From the NCBI GenBank assembly GCA_905147135.1, contig LR990049.1, positions 3,799,428 through 3,863,427 on the forward strand: a stretch of 64,000 nt of DNA, in the 5' to 3' direction. Each line of letters starts with the position of its first letter. The first letter of the stretch is position 1. Made by a program: the position numbers and the translations under genes. Below the pieces are notes generated by a model, which made no database searches, had not been told where the DNA came from, and saw only the letters and a program-made list of their open reading frames with translations. This DNA comes from Blastobasis lacticolella (Eukaryota > Arthropoda > Insecta > Lepidoptera > Blastobasidae). Shown piece by piece: positions 55,755 through 64,000 of this stretch.

Positions 55755-56017
55755 CATAAATATAAATAATCGTGGACAAATTCACACAGCGCATCTAGCC
55801 CCAAAGTAAGCAAAGCTTGTGTTATGGGTGCTAGATAACTGATAAACTACTTACATACTTTTTTTTTTAAATACATACTTATTATACATAGAACACCCAG
55901 ACCCGTAACAGAAATTAAAATTCTGCAACCAAGAATCACAAAACATCATTAAAGAATCGAACCCGGGACCTCTTGCGTGGCAGACGCATGTTGACCACTG
56001 AACCACTCAGGTCGTCA
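55755..56017 (-). mobile_element. SINE-B copy 2
   Basis: Same body and tRNA-Gly-like head as copy 1, with a small rearrangement just before the B box (about 55923-55958) and a longer T-rich run at 55860-55868. Confidence 0.85.
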
Positions 56018-56472
56018 AATAAACTCCTTAAAACATAAATTCCTTATAAGAAAGCTCACTGTTATCCAAATAGCAATGGAAAGGGTTACTCGTATGCTCG
56101 ATGTCTCATTGCGCGACCAAATCAGAAGTGAGAAGATCCGCTAGCAAACCAAGGTCACCAAGCCCAAAGGATTGCCAGGCTAAATTGGCTGTGGGAATTT
56201 CATCTCTTACAACGAAAATATAGTGATTTGTTTGGTTAAATAATAACGAAATTATACTAAACAGACGCATGTTACAAAGAAAGAAATTATAACAATGTAT
56301 TTTTGCAGAGGAGACAGGATGTTAAAAATTCTTTCGCTAATAGAAAGCTCCATTTTCATTATTCTCTTTGACCCTGGAAAAATAAGCGAATCTCGCTTAA
56401 CAATTGAAAGCGTACAAAATTGTACAAAACGACACGTAGCTACTAGCGTAGAAATAAAAGCAGCTTAAATAA
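56018..56472. other. nothing recognised
   Basis: Unique AT-rich DNA. Confidence 0.6.
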
Positions 56473-56592
56473 ATAATAATCTTAGCGGTAATGTCCCGGT
56501 TGTGCCATCGCGCACGAGGGCCCGAGGTCCGCCTTGAAAATAATCCAGGATTTGGCAGATCAGGTAATAACAATGGAGCGACTGCCTCAGGT
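56473..56592 (-). mobile_element. SINE-A 3' fragment
   Basis: cggttgtgccatcgcgcacg and atccaggatttggcagatc match the SINE-A 3' third, after a short tail. Confidence 0.75.
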
Positions 56593-56707
56593 AATAACAA
56601 GTGAAGGTCATTATCTCATTTTCAAAATCCCCCAATACACCCTCACGGTTGCCCGCCGACGACGCTTCGTTTCACGAACAGGTACACATTAAAATAAAAG
56701 CTTTTTA

Positions 56708-56950
56708 TCTTACTAATATTATGAATACGAAAGTTTGTAAGGATGTTTGTTCAAATAACACTCTCCACTCCCATTGTTACTCCTTCACGCAAAAACTATG
56801 GAAAGGCTTTTGATAGTACTTTAGCAGTAATGTAGCCCAGACCAGCACATTAGCTATAACTTATTCCGTAATTCAATGTGATTCCAGCAGAAACGGATTC
56901 AAAAAATAACAACCGAACTCTAAGCGGACAAAATCGCGGGCAAAGGCTAG
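56708..56950 (+). mobile_element. short non-autonomous Helitron, intact ends
   Basis: Starts TC (TCTTACTAATATTATGAATA), ends CTAG at 56947-56950 after a GC-rich cgcgggcaaagg, and is flanked by A (56707) and T (56951), the classic Helitron A/T insertion site. It contains the family's acgaaagtttgtaagg. 243 bp, no coding capacity. Confidence 0.8.
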
Positions 56951-58264
56951 TTATTGCTATATTTGAGACACAGTACGTAAATCCACTTTTGACTTATTCG
57001 CTGTAACGTCCATTGCATATTCAAGAGTAGCGTTGTCCATTCACGGCTGACACAAAATGGCTGCCATTGGAATCCCGCCGATATCACTTCCATAACAATA
57101 GCCCACACACATTGTTCTAGTGTTTATTTTGCTATTTTCCGTCCACAAAGCTTTTAGAGTAGACGTTCTCTTTGAAATAGAAGCCTTTATTGATAATGTC
57201 CGTTCTCATTGTGAGTAGTTCTAAAGTGAACCTTCTAAGAGAGGTGAATTTAAACGGTATAATCTGAATTATTTATGTCAGTCTAATGAGAAACCGACCT
57301 AGGCTCTGTCCAATTTTAAATCCGACCATTACCGATCGACCGGTTTCCCAGAAACTAAGGTACTTATAGTTCATGACAAATGGATTAACAATAGCGTGCA
57401 TTGACCTCGGTCAGAACCGGCATTATCTCATGAAAAATATATGAAAATTGTTATAAACTAGGTATTCTATAATGTAACGAATACGACTATTAAATCATTA
57501 CAAGTATCGCTATGGTCACTTACAAAATAGTTTTGACAGATAGATCAATGTCAATGTCCGCTAATGCTAACCTATTTTACACGATCTATAGTAAATTCAG
57601 AAATCAAGCAATTTCTGTTAAGGTGTTGCCAAAAACAAAATCCATAGCTCACTCCAGCAAGAGTTACTATTTTAGGAGTTATTTCTTTGTTGTGTTTTAA
57701 GTGGAACTAACGCCACTTAGTGTTACTTCTGGAATCCGCTTTTTAAACCAAACTACATTACCAGCAATGTACAAATAAATTACACTCCACCAACATTTTC
57801 TCTAATAAACACACAAGTTAAAATTTTAAATTTACCCCATTTGCACCAGAGGCAACTTATTAACATATTTATCCTTTGCATCAAGAACGACTCTAGAGGA
57901 GAATGCATTTTTAGCGATAACCCTCGTTCCAAGCCCTTTTTGCCTTACTTACTGACTGTACTAAGAGACTAATACCTCATTACCATGTATACAACTCTCT
58001 CTCAATTTGTCGTCACCTAAAGACCAGAAAGCCTGGACTATTGAATATGCTAATGAAGTGGAAGGACCCAGAGACTCCGGCCTTTTGAGTCTCAATTTCG
58101 CAAATAGGATTTTAAATTATGGAAGTAGGCCTCTCGCCGTGGGTGCCTTAAAATATACTAAAATATGTATGAGCGCGTCTTCCTTACATGTCGGGTTATT
58201 AACGGATGTCGTAAATAATCGCGAACGTACCTGGAACAAAGATGGGTCGTATTAGAAATGGTTG
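56951..58264. other. mostly unique DNA
   Basis: An 82-codon frame at 58007-58255 looks protein-like in composition but begins with a non-ATG codon and matches nothing known to me. Confidence 0.5.
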
Positions 58265-58967
58265 TATTTTTTTTATTAGTATGAAAACCAGCAGCTTTAA
58301 TACAAATATAAAACTTAAATAAATACAAAAAGCCAATTACAGGTTCTCACTGATAGCACTAGTCCACGAGAAGAACATATAAAACATAAATACATGCCGT
58401 ATGTAACAAATACAATTTAACTAATGTGCAAAGTAATATTATCTGTTAGTTATGCATTAAGTTTGGCTAGTATTATTGAAAAACGCCTGACTCGCTTTGC
58501 CGTCCGATAGCCTGTGTTGAACAAATCGAAATCCTTATTTTTACTTAATATATTGAAACTATCGCAGCTACGCCACAGAAAAGTGTTACGCTTATAGTTG
58601 GTAGACGCTTTAGGTAACGATATGATGTCATTAGTGCGCAAAGTTCGGTTAAGCGGTCTGAATGGTATTTGTTCGAAAAGCTGAGACAATCAACCAAATT
58701 TGAAGTAATCTTGAGTAGGAAGACCAAGTCAGCTATTTCGCGCCTCGCGACTAAAGGAAGCTGATGATGTTTTCTACAGATGTCGATGTAGTTATCAGAG
58801 CTGTAACGTACTTTTAAACGATAGCCTAAATATCTTAAAAACCTACCGAGGTGATCGATATACGTAAGATAACGTGGGTTCCAAACCTGGGATGCGTACT
58901 CTAAGTAGCCTCGTACAAAAGTAAAGAATTTTAAAACTTTTATCTTGGGAAAATTCTTTTGAAGCAC
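58265..58967 (-). pseudogene. non-LTR retrotransposon RT C-terminal relic with frameshift
   Basis: On the minus strand, a frame at 58967-58545 shows the RT thumb/C-terminal pattern of CR1/Jockey-type elements: VRGYLEYASQVWNPRYLTY, then RFLRYLGYRLK and VARREIADLVFLLKI. The homology then jumps to another frame (58689-58450) with RTLRTNDIISLPKASTNYKR and later TGYRTAKR. One frameshift near 58685 therefore separates two halves of one ORF. Downstream is a 3' UTR of about 190 bp ending in an A run (T run on plus at 58268-58275). The 5' part, including the catalytic motifs, is missing. This is a dead, 5'-truncated copy. Confidence 0.85.
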
Positions 58968-59034
58968 GCATATTAAATCCTAAATTATTGTAGGAAGCAA
59001 TGTTATCATTTCATTCGATTACTTTAACGATAAG

Positions 59035-59070
59035 CCGTGTGGTGAACGGCTGAGTAGAATATACAGTGTC
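59035..59070 (+). repeat. family D 5' fragment
   Basis: gccgtgtggtgaacggctga, then gtagaat, matches the family D 5' end. Confidence 0.45.
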
Positions 59071-59109
59071 ACAAAAATATCTGATGACGTTACTATGGAT
59101 ATTCAGGTG

Positions 59110-59310
59110 GGAGGACTCTCTCAAGCTTGAGCTTATATATTTCTACTGCCAAGCAACAATGTTTGCATTAGTTCCGGTAAGGATAAGGTAGCCAGCGCAA
59201 TTACGGGCATGCGGCATTTCATCTTAGTCCTTACAGTGACAACGCACCTGCGGTTCTTCATTTTACCGTTTATCATCAGGCTGTCTGCTCGTTTGCCACT
59301 GGGTAGTTAA
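59110..59310 (+). mobile_element. family G copy
   Basis: ctgccaagcaacaatgtttg, ggataaggtagccagcgcaa, ccttacagtgacaacgcacc, tcaggctgtctgctcg. Confidence 0.7.
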
Positions 59311-60103
59311 AAAATTTAGGCGTGTGATTCTCTAAGAACATCCTGGCAACGATCATTCACGTTTCATCGCTGCGCTCACGGGTGTTACATAGCTGTGCCG
59401 GTGACCAACGCTACAATAAGTGTCGTTATTTTGAAGGGTCATGTCAATTCCAACAAGAGCGTCGCTGTCACCGGGTCAGTTGTTTGTTGCACTGTACCAT
59501 GAGGCTACACTCTCGTATTATCAGAATGGGCCGGAACTTTGTCATAGTACAATTGACAGCTCTCGAGAGACAAAGGGCACGACTGTTTGATGCGTACTTC
59601 CAGGCGAAAAAGATTCTAGATTATTAATAATAATGAAACGTTTATTTGAGGCATTAAGAATTACAAAGTTTAAAACAATGTTAACAAATATGGGCTATAT
59701 TTAGTTAGTAATATTTTAAAAACTGAGTGTCAGTACTTATTTTAGTATACAAAGTCTTCAGAGTAAGAGTTTAAGCTGTGAACCAGTATCTACCGGTTCT
59801 AAGCAGTTCGATCAGCTGATTACAATTCCGGGTGAGTGCATTGTATTGCCGTGCCACGTAACCACCGCGTCTCACCGAACAACTTCGGAGCGCTCAACTA
59901 ATCCGGTCTAAACTGGATTCTGCCGGTTAGAATTAGATGTTAAGTTGTGTTTTGTCGCTTTCATTGAAATGTTACAAAAGCTCACTTCCATTACGGATTG
60001 TTTTGTTTGCATTCGACAATTTTGGCGTACCTAAGTATGAAATTGATATTTTGTTTTTGTTGATTCGTACAATCTGGCTAGGAATTACAGCTTTTATTTG
60101 GTA
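59311..60103. other. unique DNA with a Cys-rich frame
   Basis: The plus frame at 59382-59627 (opens at GTG) has six or more Cys in its first 45 residues, then an RMGRNFVIVQLTALERQRAR stretch. Not recognised. It may be chance or an eroded transposon. Confidence 0.4.
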
Positions 60104-60290
60104 CTAGTGGACCCGGCGCGACTTCGTTCGCGTAGTTCTACTTTACCCCTACCTACCTTTTTTTGCTTATTAACCTTCCTCTTGAATCACTCTATCTAAA
60201 GTGGAAAACTTCATTACAATCGGTTGCGTAGTTTAAAAGATCTACATAGAGACAGACGGCGGGAAGCGACTTTGTTTTATACCTACTATT
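60104..60290 (-). mobile_element. Helitron-like fragment without minisatellite
   Basis: The plus strand begins actagtggacccggcgcgac and ttcgttcgcgtag, with tactttacccctacctacc inside, and ends gacggcgggaagcgactttg. It is the same family as 4359-4712. The SINE-B copy next to it may hide the true 5' end. Confidence 0.7.
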
Positions 60291-60296
60291 TATATA

Positions 60297-60549
60297 AATA
60301 AATAAATAATCATGGACAAATTCACACAGCGCCATCTAGCCCCAAACTAAGCATAGCTTGTACTATGGGTGCTAGCTAACTGATATACTGCTTATATACT
60401 TTTTAAATACATACTTATTATACATAGAACACCCAGACCCGTAACAGAAATTTAAATTCATTATTAAAATTTCTGCCCGGCCGGGAATCGAACCCGGGAC
60501 CTTTTGCGTGGAGACTGGCATGTTGACCACTGAACCACTGAGGTCGTCA
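60297..60549 (-). mobile_element. SINE-B copy 3
   Basis: Full body and head, with B box GGTTCGATTCC intact. It lies directly beside the remnant Helitron at 60104-60290. Confidence 0.85.
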
Positions 60550-60657
60550 AATATATGCAAACAGTTATTGCACCCAATTGTATACCTATACCATTGTAAC
60601 AACTCATTCATGATTAAATGATTGTTTCACATAACATCAACAGCTTACTGCTGCATT

Positions 60658-60912
60658 TTAGCCTCCGTCACATTGCGTCCGGAAGGCATTGTCATAATCG
60701 CCGCGCTGGGCAGGCGGCATGAAGATGGCAGTGCTGGAAATAATCAACAAAAGTTGTTGCTTCCCATTTTTTAGATTACGTAGGTAATAGACGGTTTGCC
60801 TGTATGACATTATAGTCCGTGCTATATGTATTGGCGATATCATGCCTTGATCTCTCGCTCTACTACTAGCATTATTCCATGAAAAAACATGAAAAACGTT
60901 ATATTTCGTCAA
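60658..60912 (-). mobile_element. diverged family D relative
   Basis: The minus-strand translation has PPAQRGDYDNAF, comparable with PPAKRGDYG in the 61.4-kb copy, and LKNGKQQ against LENGQQH in the same order. Nucleotide similarity is weak. Confidence 0.5.
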
Positions 60913-61109
60913 ATTGTAACGAATACGACTATTTACAGTACTACAACTTACAACTGTGTATCTATTGTATTTATGATAGGTATATTATTTGTATCGTATT
61001 GTATTTATTGTAGGGTTATGGTATATCATATTTTATTTATTACCATATCTTGTATTATTAGTATTTGCTATTTGGTTAATTAAATATACTTGCTCTCTGT
61101 TCCGCTTTT
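60913..61109. other. nothing recognised
   Basis: AT-rich DNA rich in GTATTGTATTTATT-like words. Confidence 0.5.
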
Positions 61110-61212
61110 GGCACCTACTCTTTCGCTTTACGCATGGCCTACTGGTTGAGTGGTAGATAAAGCCTTGATGGCTTTAAGTCCGCCAAATGTATTATTTTCA
61201 GTGCAAAAAAAA
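61110..61212 (+). mobile_element. LINE 3' UTR with poly(A)
   Basis: gcctactggttgagtggtag, aagccttgatggctttaagt, ccgccaaatgtattat, gtgc then A10. Confidence 0.55.
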
Positions 61213-61383
61213 AACTATCGGTTTGATCGCTAACTTATGAGTTTTGACCGAGAGATCATTGTCCACTATTGCCAATCTATTTGGCACGAACTATATACAA
61301 CACCCGCAAAAGGATGGGGATGGTGTAAGTCTACCCTGCCGGACACCGCACGGGGACCATTAAATTATAACGGAGAAGGATAA

Positions 61384-61632
61384 TCATCATCACAGCCCGT
61401 AACAGTCCACTGCAGGACTTAGGGCCTCTCCCACGAAAGGGCCATAATCTCCACGCTTGGCAGGCGGGTTGGAGATCGCAGTGTTTAAATATAACAATGG
61501 AAAATGCTGCTGCCCATTTTCCAGACTACGGAGACTCTTGATCTTTTGCCTCGAAAACATTAGTCGCCTTGTACGACACCCATGAGTGTAAGGGGTTGGT
61601 GCTATTCTACTCTGCCGGACGTCACACGGCCA
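61384..61632 (-). mobile_element. family D element
   Basis: Same order as 28751-29012, with a small deletion in the gaaaggg segment. A short 5' piece of another family D copy lies just to the left (61325-61352). Confidence 0.75.
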
Positions 61633-61939
61633 CCACACGGGTAGCCGCCAATGTTGGCAAGCGAAGATGTAAAGGTGAAAAAGGGTAATCACTCACCTAG
61701 CCGGATGTTGTGACCAAGCAAGAGTATTTTTCACCATTTACTCAGTTACAAAATATAAAGCAGCAACAAGAAAAGCTAAAACCGGATCTCGCAACCAAGT
61801 TTCAAGCGCTTTAACAAATTACTGCATGCTCTGAATAGACTGGATTTAACCGGTTACGAGTTGGGCACTTAGCGCCGAACGTTGGCGCAAACTATTGTAC
61901 AGGCGGGATCATATTATATTCATAGTTGGTTATAAGCCT
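61633..61939. other. nothing recognised
   Basis: Unique DNA. Confidence 0.6.
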
Positions 61940-62060
61940 TGTATGTATGTATGTAAACTCCTTATTGCTTAATAAATACAGTAGTTACAAAAATATTTGT
62001 ATAAAACAAAGGCGGGCCTTCTCCCACAATGGGATTTCTTCCAGCCAACCTTAAACAGCA
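61940..62060 (-). mobile_element. LINE 3' UTR with (TGTA)n
   Basis: tgtatgtatgtatgtaaact, then ccttattgcttaataaatac and gggccttctcccacaatggg, ttcttccagccaacc. Confidence 0.65.
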
Positions 62061-62239
62061 TGAACGGACATCGAAGATGCGATGGAGGCCATATTGAGGT
62101 CTTCAATTAATTCTATTTAAATCTACAACTAATTATTCGAACATTATTGTCTATTTAGTACATAGGTAGTCTTCAAAATAGGTGCCTTGTCATGAGAGTA
62201 AAAATGGTGTGTTGATTGCCTTTAATAGGCTTTCAATGG

Positions 62240-62412
62240 GATGTCGTTGATCCCCTCACACTATTTCTGTGGAATGAGGTCCCTGAAGAAGTTTTCCTTG
62301 AAGTGTACAATATTGAGTTCTTCCAAGCAACAGAGTGATGCCCCTGGTATTGCAAATGTCCTAGGCTGCGGTAATTGCTTACCATCAGGCAGCCTGGAAG
62401 CTTGTTTGCCTA
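62240..62412 (+). mobile_element. LINE C-terminal fragment, family H copy 4
   Basis: Carries ctgtggaatgaggtccctga (LWNEVPEE) and gatgcccctggtattgcaaa, in the same order as in copies 2 and 3, with frame-breaking deletions. Confidence 0.6.
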
Positions 62413-62519
62413 CAAAAAATAAGACTTAATAGAGCCGCAGAGGTTTTTGAGGACATTGTATTTATTACATTTGTCTTCAATATACCTATTCGAATAGTCA
62501 CACTTTGATTCTGTTCATA

Positions 62520-62655
62520 TGTGTATGGCAAAGGAATGAAATCCGTTGCCTGCGAGTATTTTTCCCGCTCGTCACATCCCTTCAAGGCCAAAATGCTTAG
62601 AAACACGGGCGACCGGCGGGTCCGGGTCACTGGCCGTGCTCTAAGCCAAAATGGA
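62520..62655 (+). pseudogene. Jockey-like ORF2 C-terminal relic 4
   Basis: Reads MAKE, a stop, then NPLPASIF, followed by a degenerate end with CLETRATGG and a stop. It aligns with relic 3 (RTAKEWNTLPASIL). The Trp codon is now a stop. Confidence 0.6.
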
Positions 62656-63059
62656 TAGGATGTTTCATCTAGGGGGTTAACTACTTGCCCACCAGATAGA
62701 AATCAGCAACTATTGTATTCTTATGATTGCGCGACGCAAAGGAGGAAAATGTACTGATAAACATCAACTTTTAGGGACCCATTTTCGTAGAATTTTAAAA
62801 TGGTAATAGAAATTTAAAAGGGGGACTGCTTTCAAGTTTAAATTAAACTAACGTTTGCACTTTATACACCGTTCGGCTTGTTTCTAACTTTTCAGTTTTT
62901 TAATATCAGTTGGGGTATTTAGTTTTTGTACTGCTTTTTTAATGTTAATAATACGTAGCCAAACAGGTTGGTCCCCGGCCCATCAGCAACAGTACACCGC
63001 ATTGCGTTGCGCATCTTTACTGAGACTAAGGATTCAATTTCAAAGTCTAAACGAAACGT
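62656..63059. other. nothing recognised
   Basis: Unique AT-rich DNA. Confidence 0.6.
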
Positions 63060-63131
63060 TACGACGGAGAGCGCATTCCACATCCGAATAATGGCATTCC
63101 ATGTGTGCGTGAGAAATGTTCCAAAATGCAA
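63060..63131 (-). mobile_element. LINE C-terminal fragment, family N copy 2
   Basis: The minus strand shares gcattccacatccgaat (reverse complement) with 19497-19515 and encodes IIRMWNA. Only a short piece is recognisable. Confidence 0.5.
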
Positions 63132-63606
63132 TAAAAATGCAAAATCATTGTTAATGTACCTATATTTTCAGGAATAGTGTTTGTGTGTTCCACACACACA
63201 GTAGACTAGAAGGTACAATGCATCTGAATAGCGCAGTGTAGTTTGCAAGTTCCCTGCACCACCGCTAATCCGCCCAACACTGGATTAGGCTGGTTAGAAC
63301 AGGATTGTCTGCCCAGTGCGGTTTTTCGTTACACTACTCGTATATCTTTGTTGTACTGTACCACTACTTTGTTTGGCACAGGCTTTATCAAATTATGAAA
63401 AACGGGTCAACCACCCGATACGGAAAAGTAAATAGGTATTTAAAATTAGTCGTACTGTAACGATCATGGACTTAGGCTAGAGAATACACGAGAGATATTT
63501 AATTACCAACCAGCTGTTTCTGTTTTTAGAATTCGATCTCGAAAAGAGCCAGATTAAGACAGCGAGAATGTCAAAAATACATCTTCGACTTTTTAACAAC
63601 AGCAAA
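63132..63606. other. nothing recognised
   Basis: Unique DNA between a LINE relic and a family C fragment. Confidence 0.6.
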
Positions 63607-63700
63607 TTTTTTTTATGTAATACGGCATACAAACAGGCACGCGGGCCACCTGATGGAAAGTGGTCACCGCTGCCTAAGCGACTAGCTCCACTAATGCAGT
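63607..63700 (-). mobile_element. family C fragment with poly(A) tail
   Basis: T8, then cggcatacaaacaggcacgc, gccacctgatggaaagtggt, caccgctgcc. Confidence 0.7.
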
Positions 63701-63904
63701 GCAGTGCACTGCGCGGCGCACCACGCAGTGCCACGTCACGGTGACAACAAAGAAAACGGTGGTGTTATTCTGGTTTTTCACGTTAGGCAATGATCGCACG
63801 AGAGATTTACGAATGATTGTGAGTTAGGCAACGTTTGCACGAGAGCTTTTTCGACGCTTTTACGCGCGTTATTTTAAACGACTCGCATGATTATTGACCT
63901 TATG

Positions 63905-64000
63905 TCGACCTTATGTATGGAGGTCAGTTGGCAGTCGTTCCACTGTAATTGCCTGATCTGCTAAATCTTGGATCATAGTCAAAGCGGGCTTCGGGTCCTC
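63905..64000 (+). mobile_element. SINE-A fragment running off the window
   Basis: tatggaggtcagttggcagt, then tcttggatcatagtcaaagc, matches the SINE-A 3' half. The copy continues past the right edge. Confidence 0.75.

Noticed and set aside
1..64000. rRNA genes, viral insertions, bacterial operons, complete transposases
   Set aside because: None of their motifs were seen on either strand.

Overview
This is AT-rich animal DNA, most likely from a moth or butterfly (Lepidoptera). The signs are an arthropod-type tRNA-Val gene, tRNA-derived SINEs, non-LTR retrotransposon 3' ends with microsatellite tails, short Helitrons ending in CTAG, and many short inverted-repeat elements of the kind that fill lepidopteran introns and intergenic DNA. 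The assignment comes from recognising repeat families by eye; no database was searched. Family letters (A, B, C...) are local labels used only in this answer.

No host protein-coding gene can be supported. Open frames are short, overlap on both strands, often lack an ATG, and show no conserved domain except where they belong to retrotransposon relics. The one gene that looks intact is a tRNA-Val(AAC) on the minus strand at 45032-45104, with a run of six T just downstream. The largest coding relic is a 5'-truncated reverse transcriptase (38070-39218, +). It has the RT motifs GVPQG and FADD, has lost the upstream RT region, and is followed by a heptamer-repeat tail.

Layout. 1-7 kb: LINE 3' tails, a Helitron carrying an 11-bp minisatellite, an R1-like ORF end and a SINE-A copy. 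7-9 kb: a near-perfect 54-bp-arm hairpin and smaller foldbacks. 9-20 kb: SINE-A pieces, including the best copy (12170-12516, 17-bp target-site duplication), and LINE C-terminal relics. 20-30 kb: nested LINE-in-repeat insertions, several MITE-like inverted-repeat elements, family D copies and a TIR element. 30-38 kb: LINE 3' UTRs, family G, K and F repeats, and a three-level nest at 36.8-37.5 kb. 38-47 kb: the RT relic, RTE-like 3' ends, tandem family G copies, a Helitron and the tRNA. 47-64 kb: three SINE-B copies, a palindromic MITE, GC-rich and 110-bp tandem repeats, more Helitrons, a frameshifted RT relic and many family C, D, G and H fragments.

The window therefore reads as an intergenic or intronic repeat graveyard. 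Its parts are linked by mobilisation rather than a pathway: LINE tails of the GAT/ATG type are shared by SINE-A and family D, which suggests (inference) that RTE-like enzymes moved them. The most unusual structures are the hairpin at 7071-7180, the palindromic element at 47965-48145, the filled and empty site pair at 20.1 and 34.7 kb, and the minisatellite that appears to have grown inside one Helitron lineage. No convincing new biological system was found.
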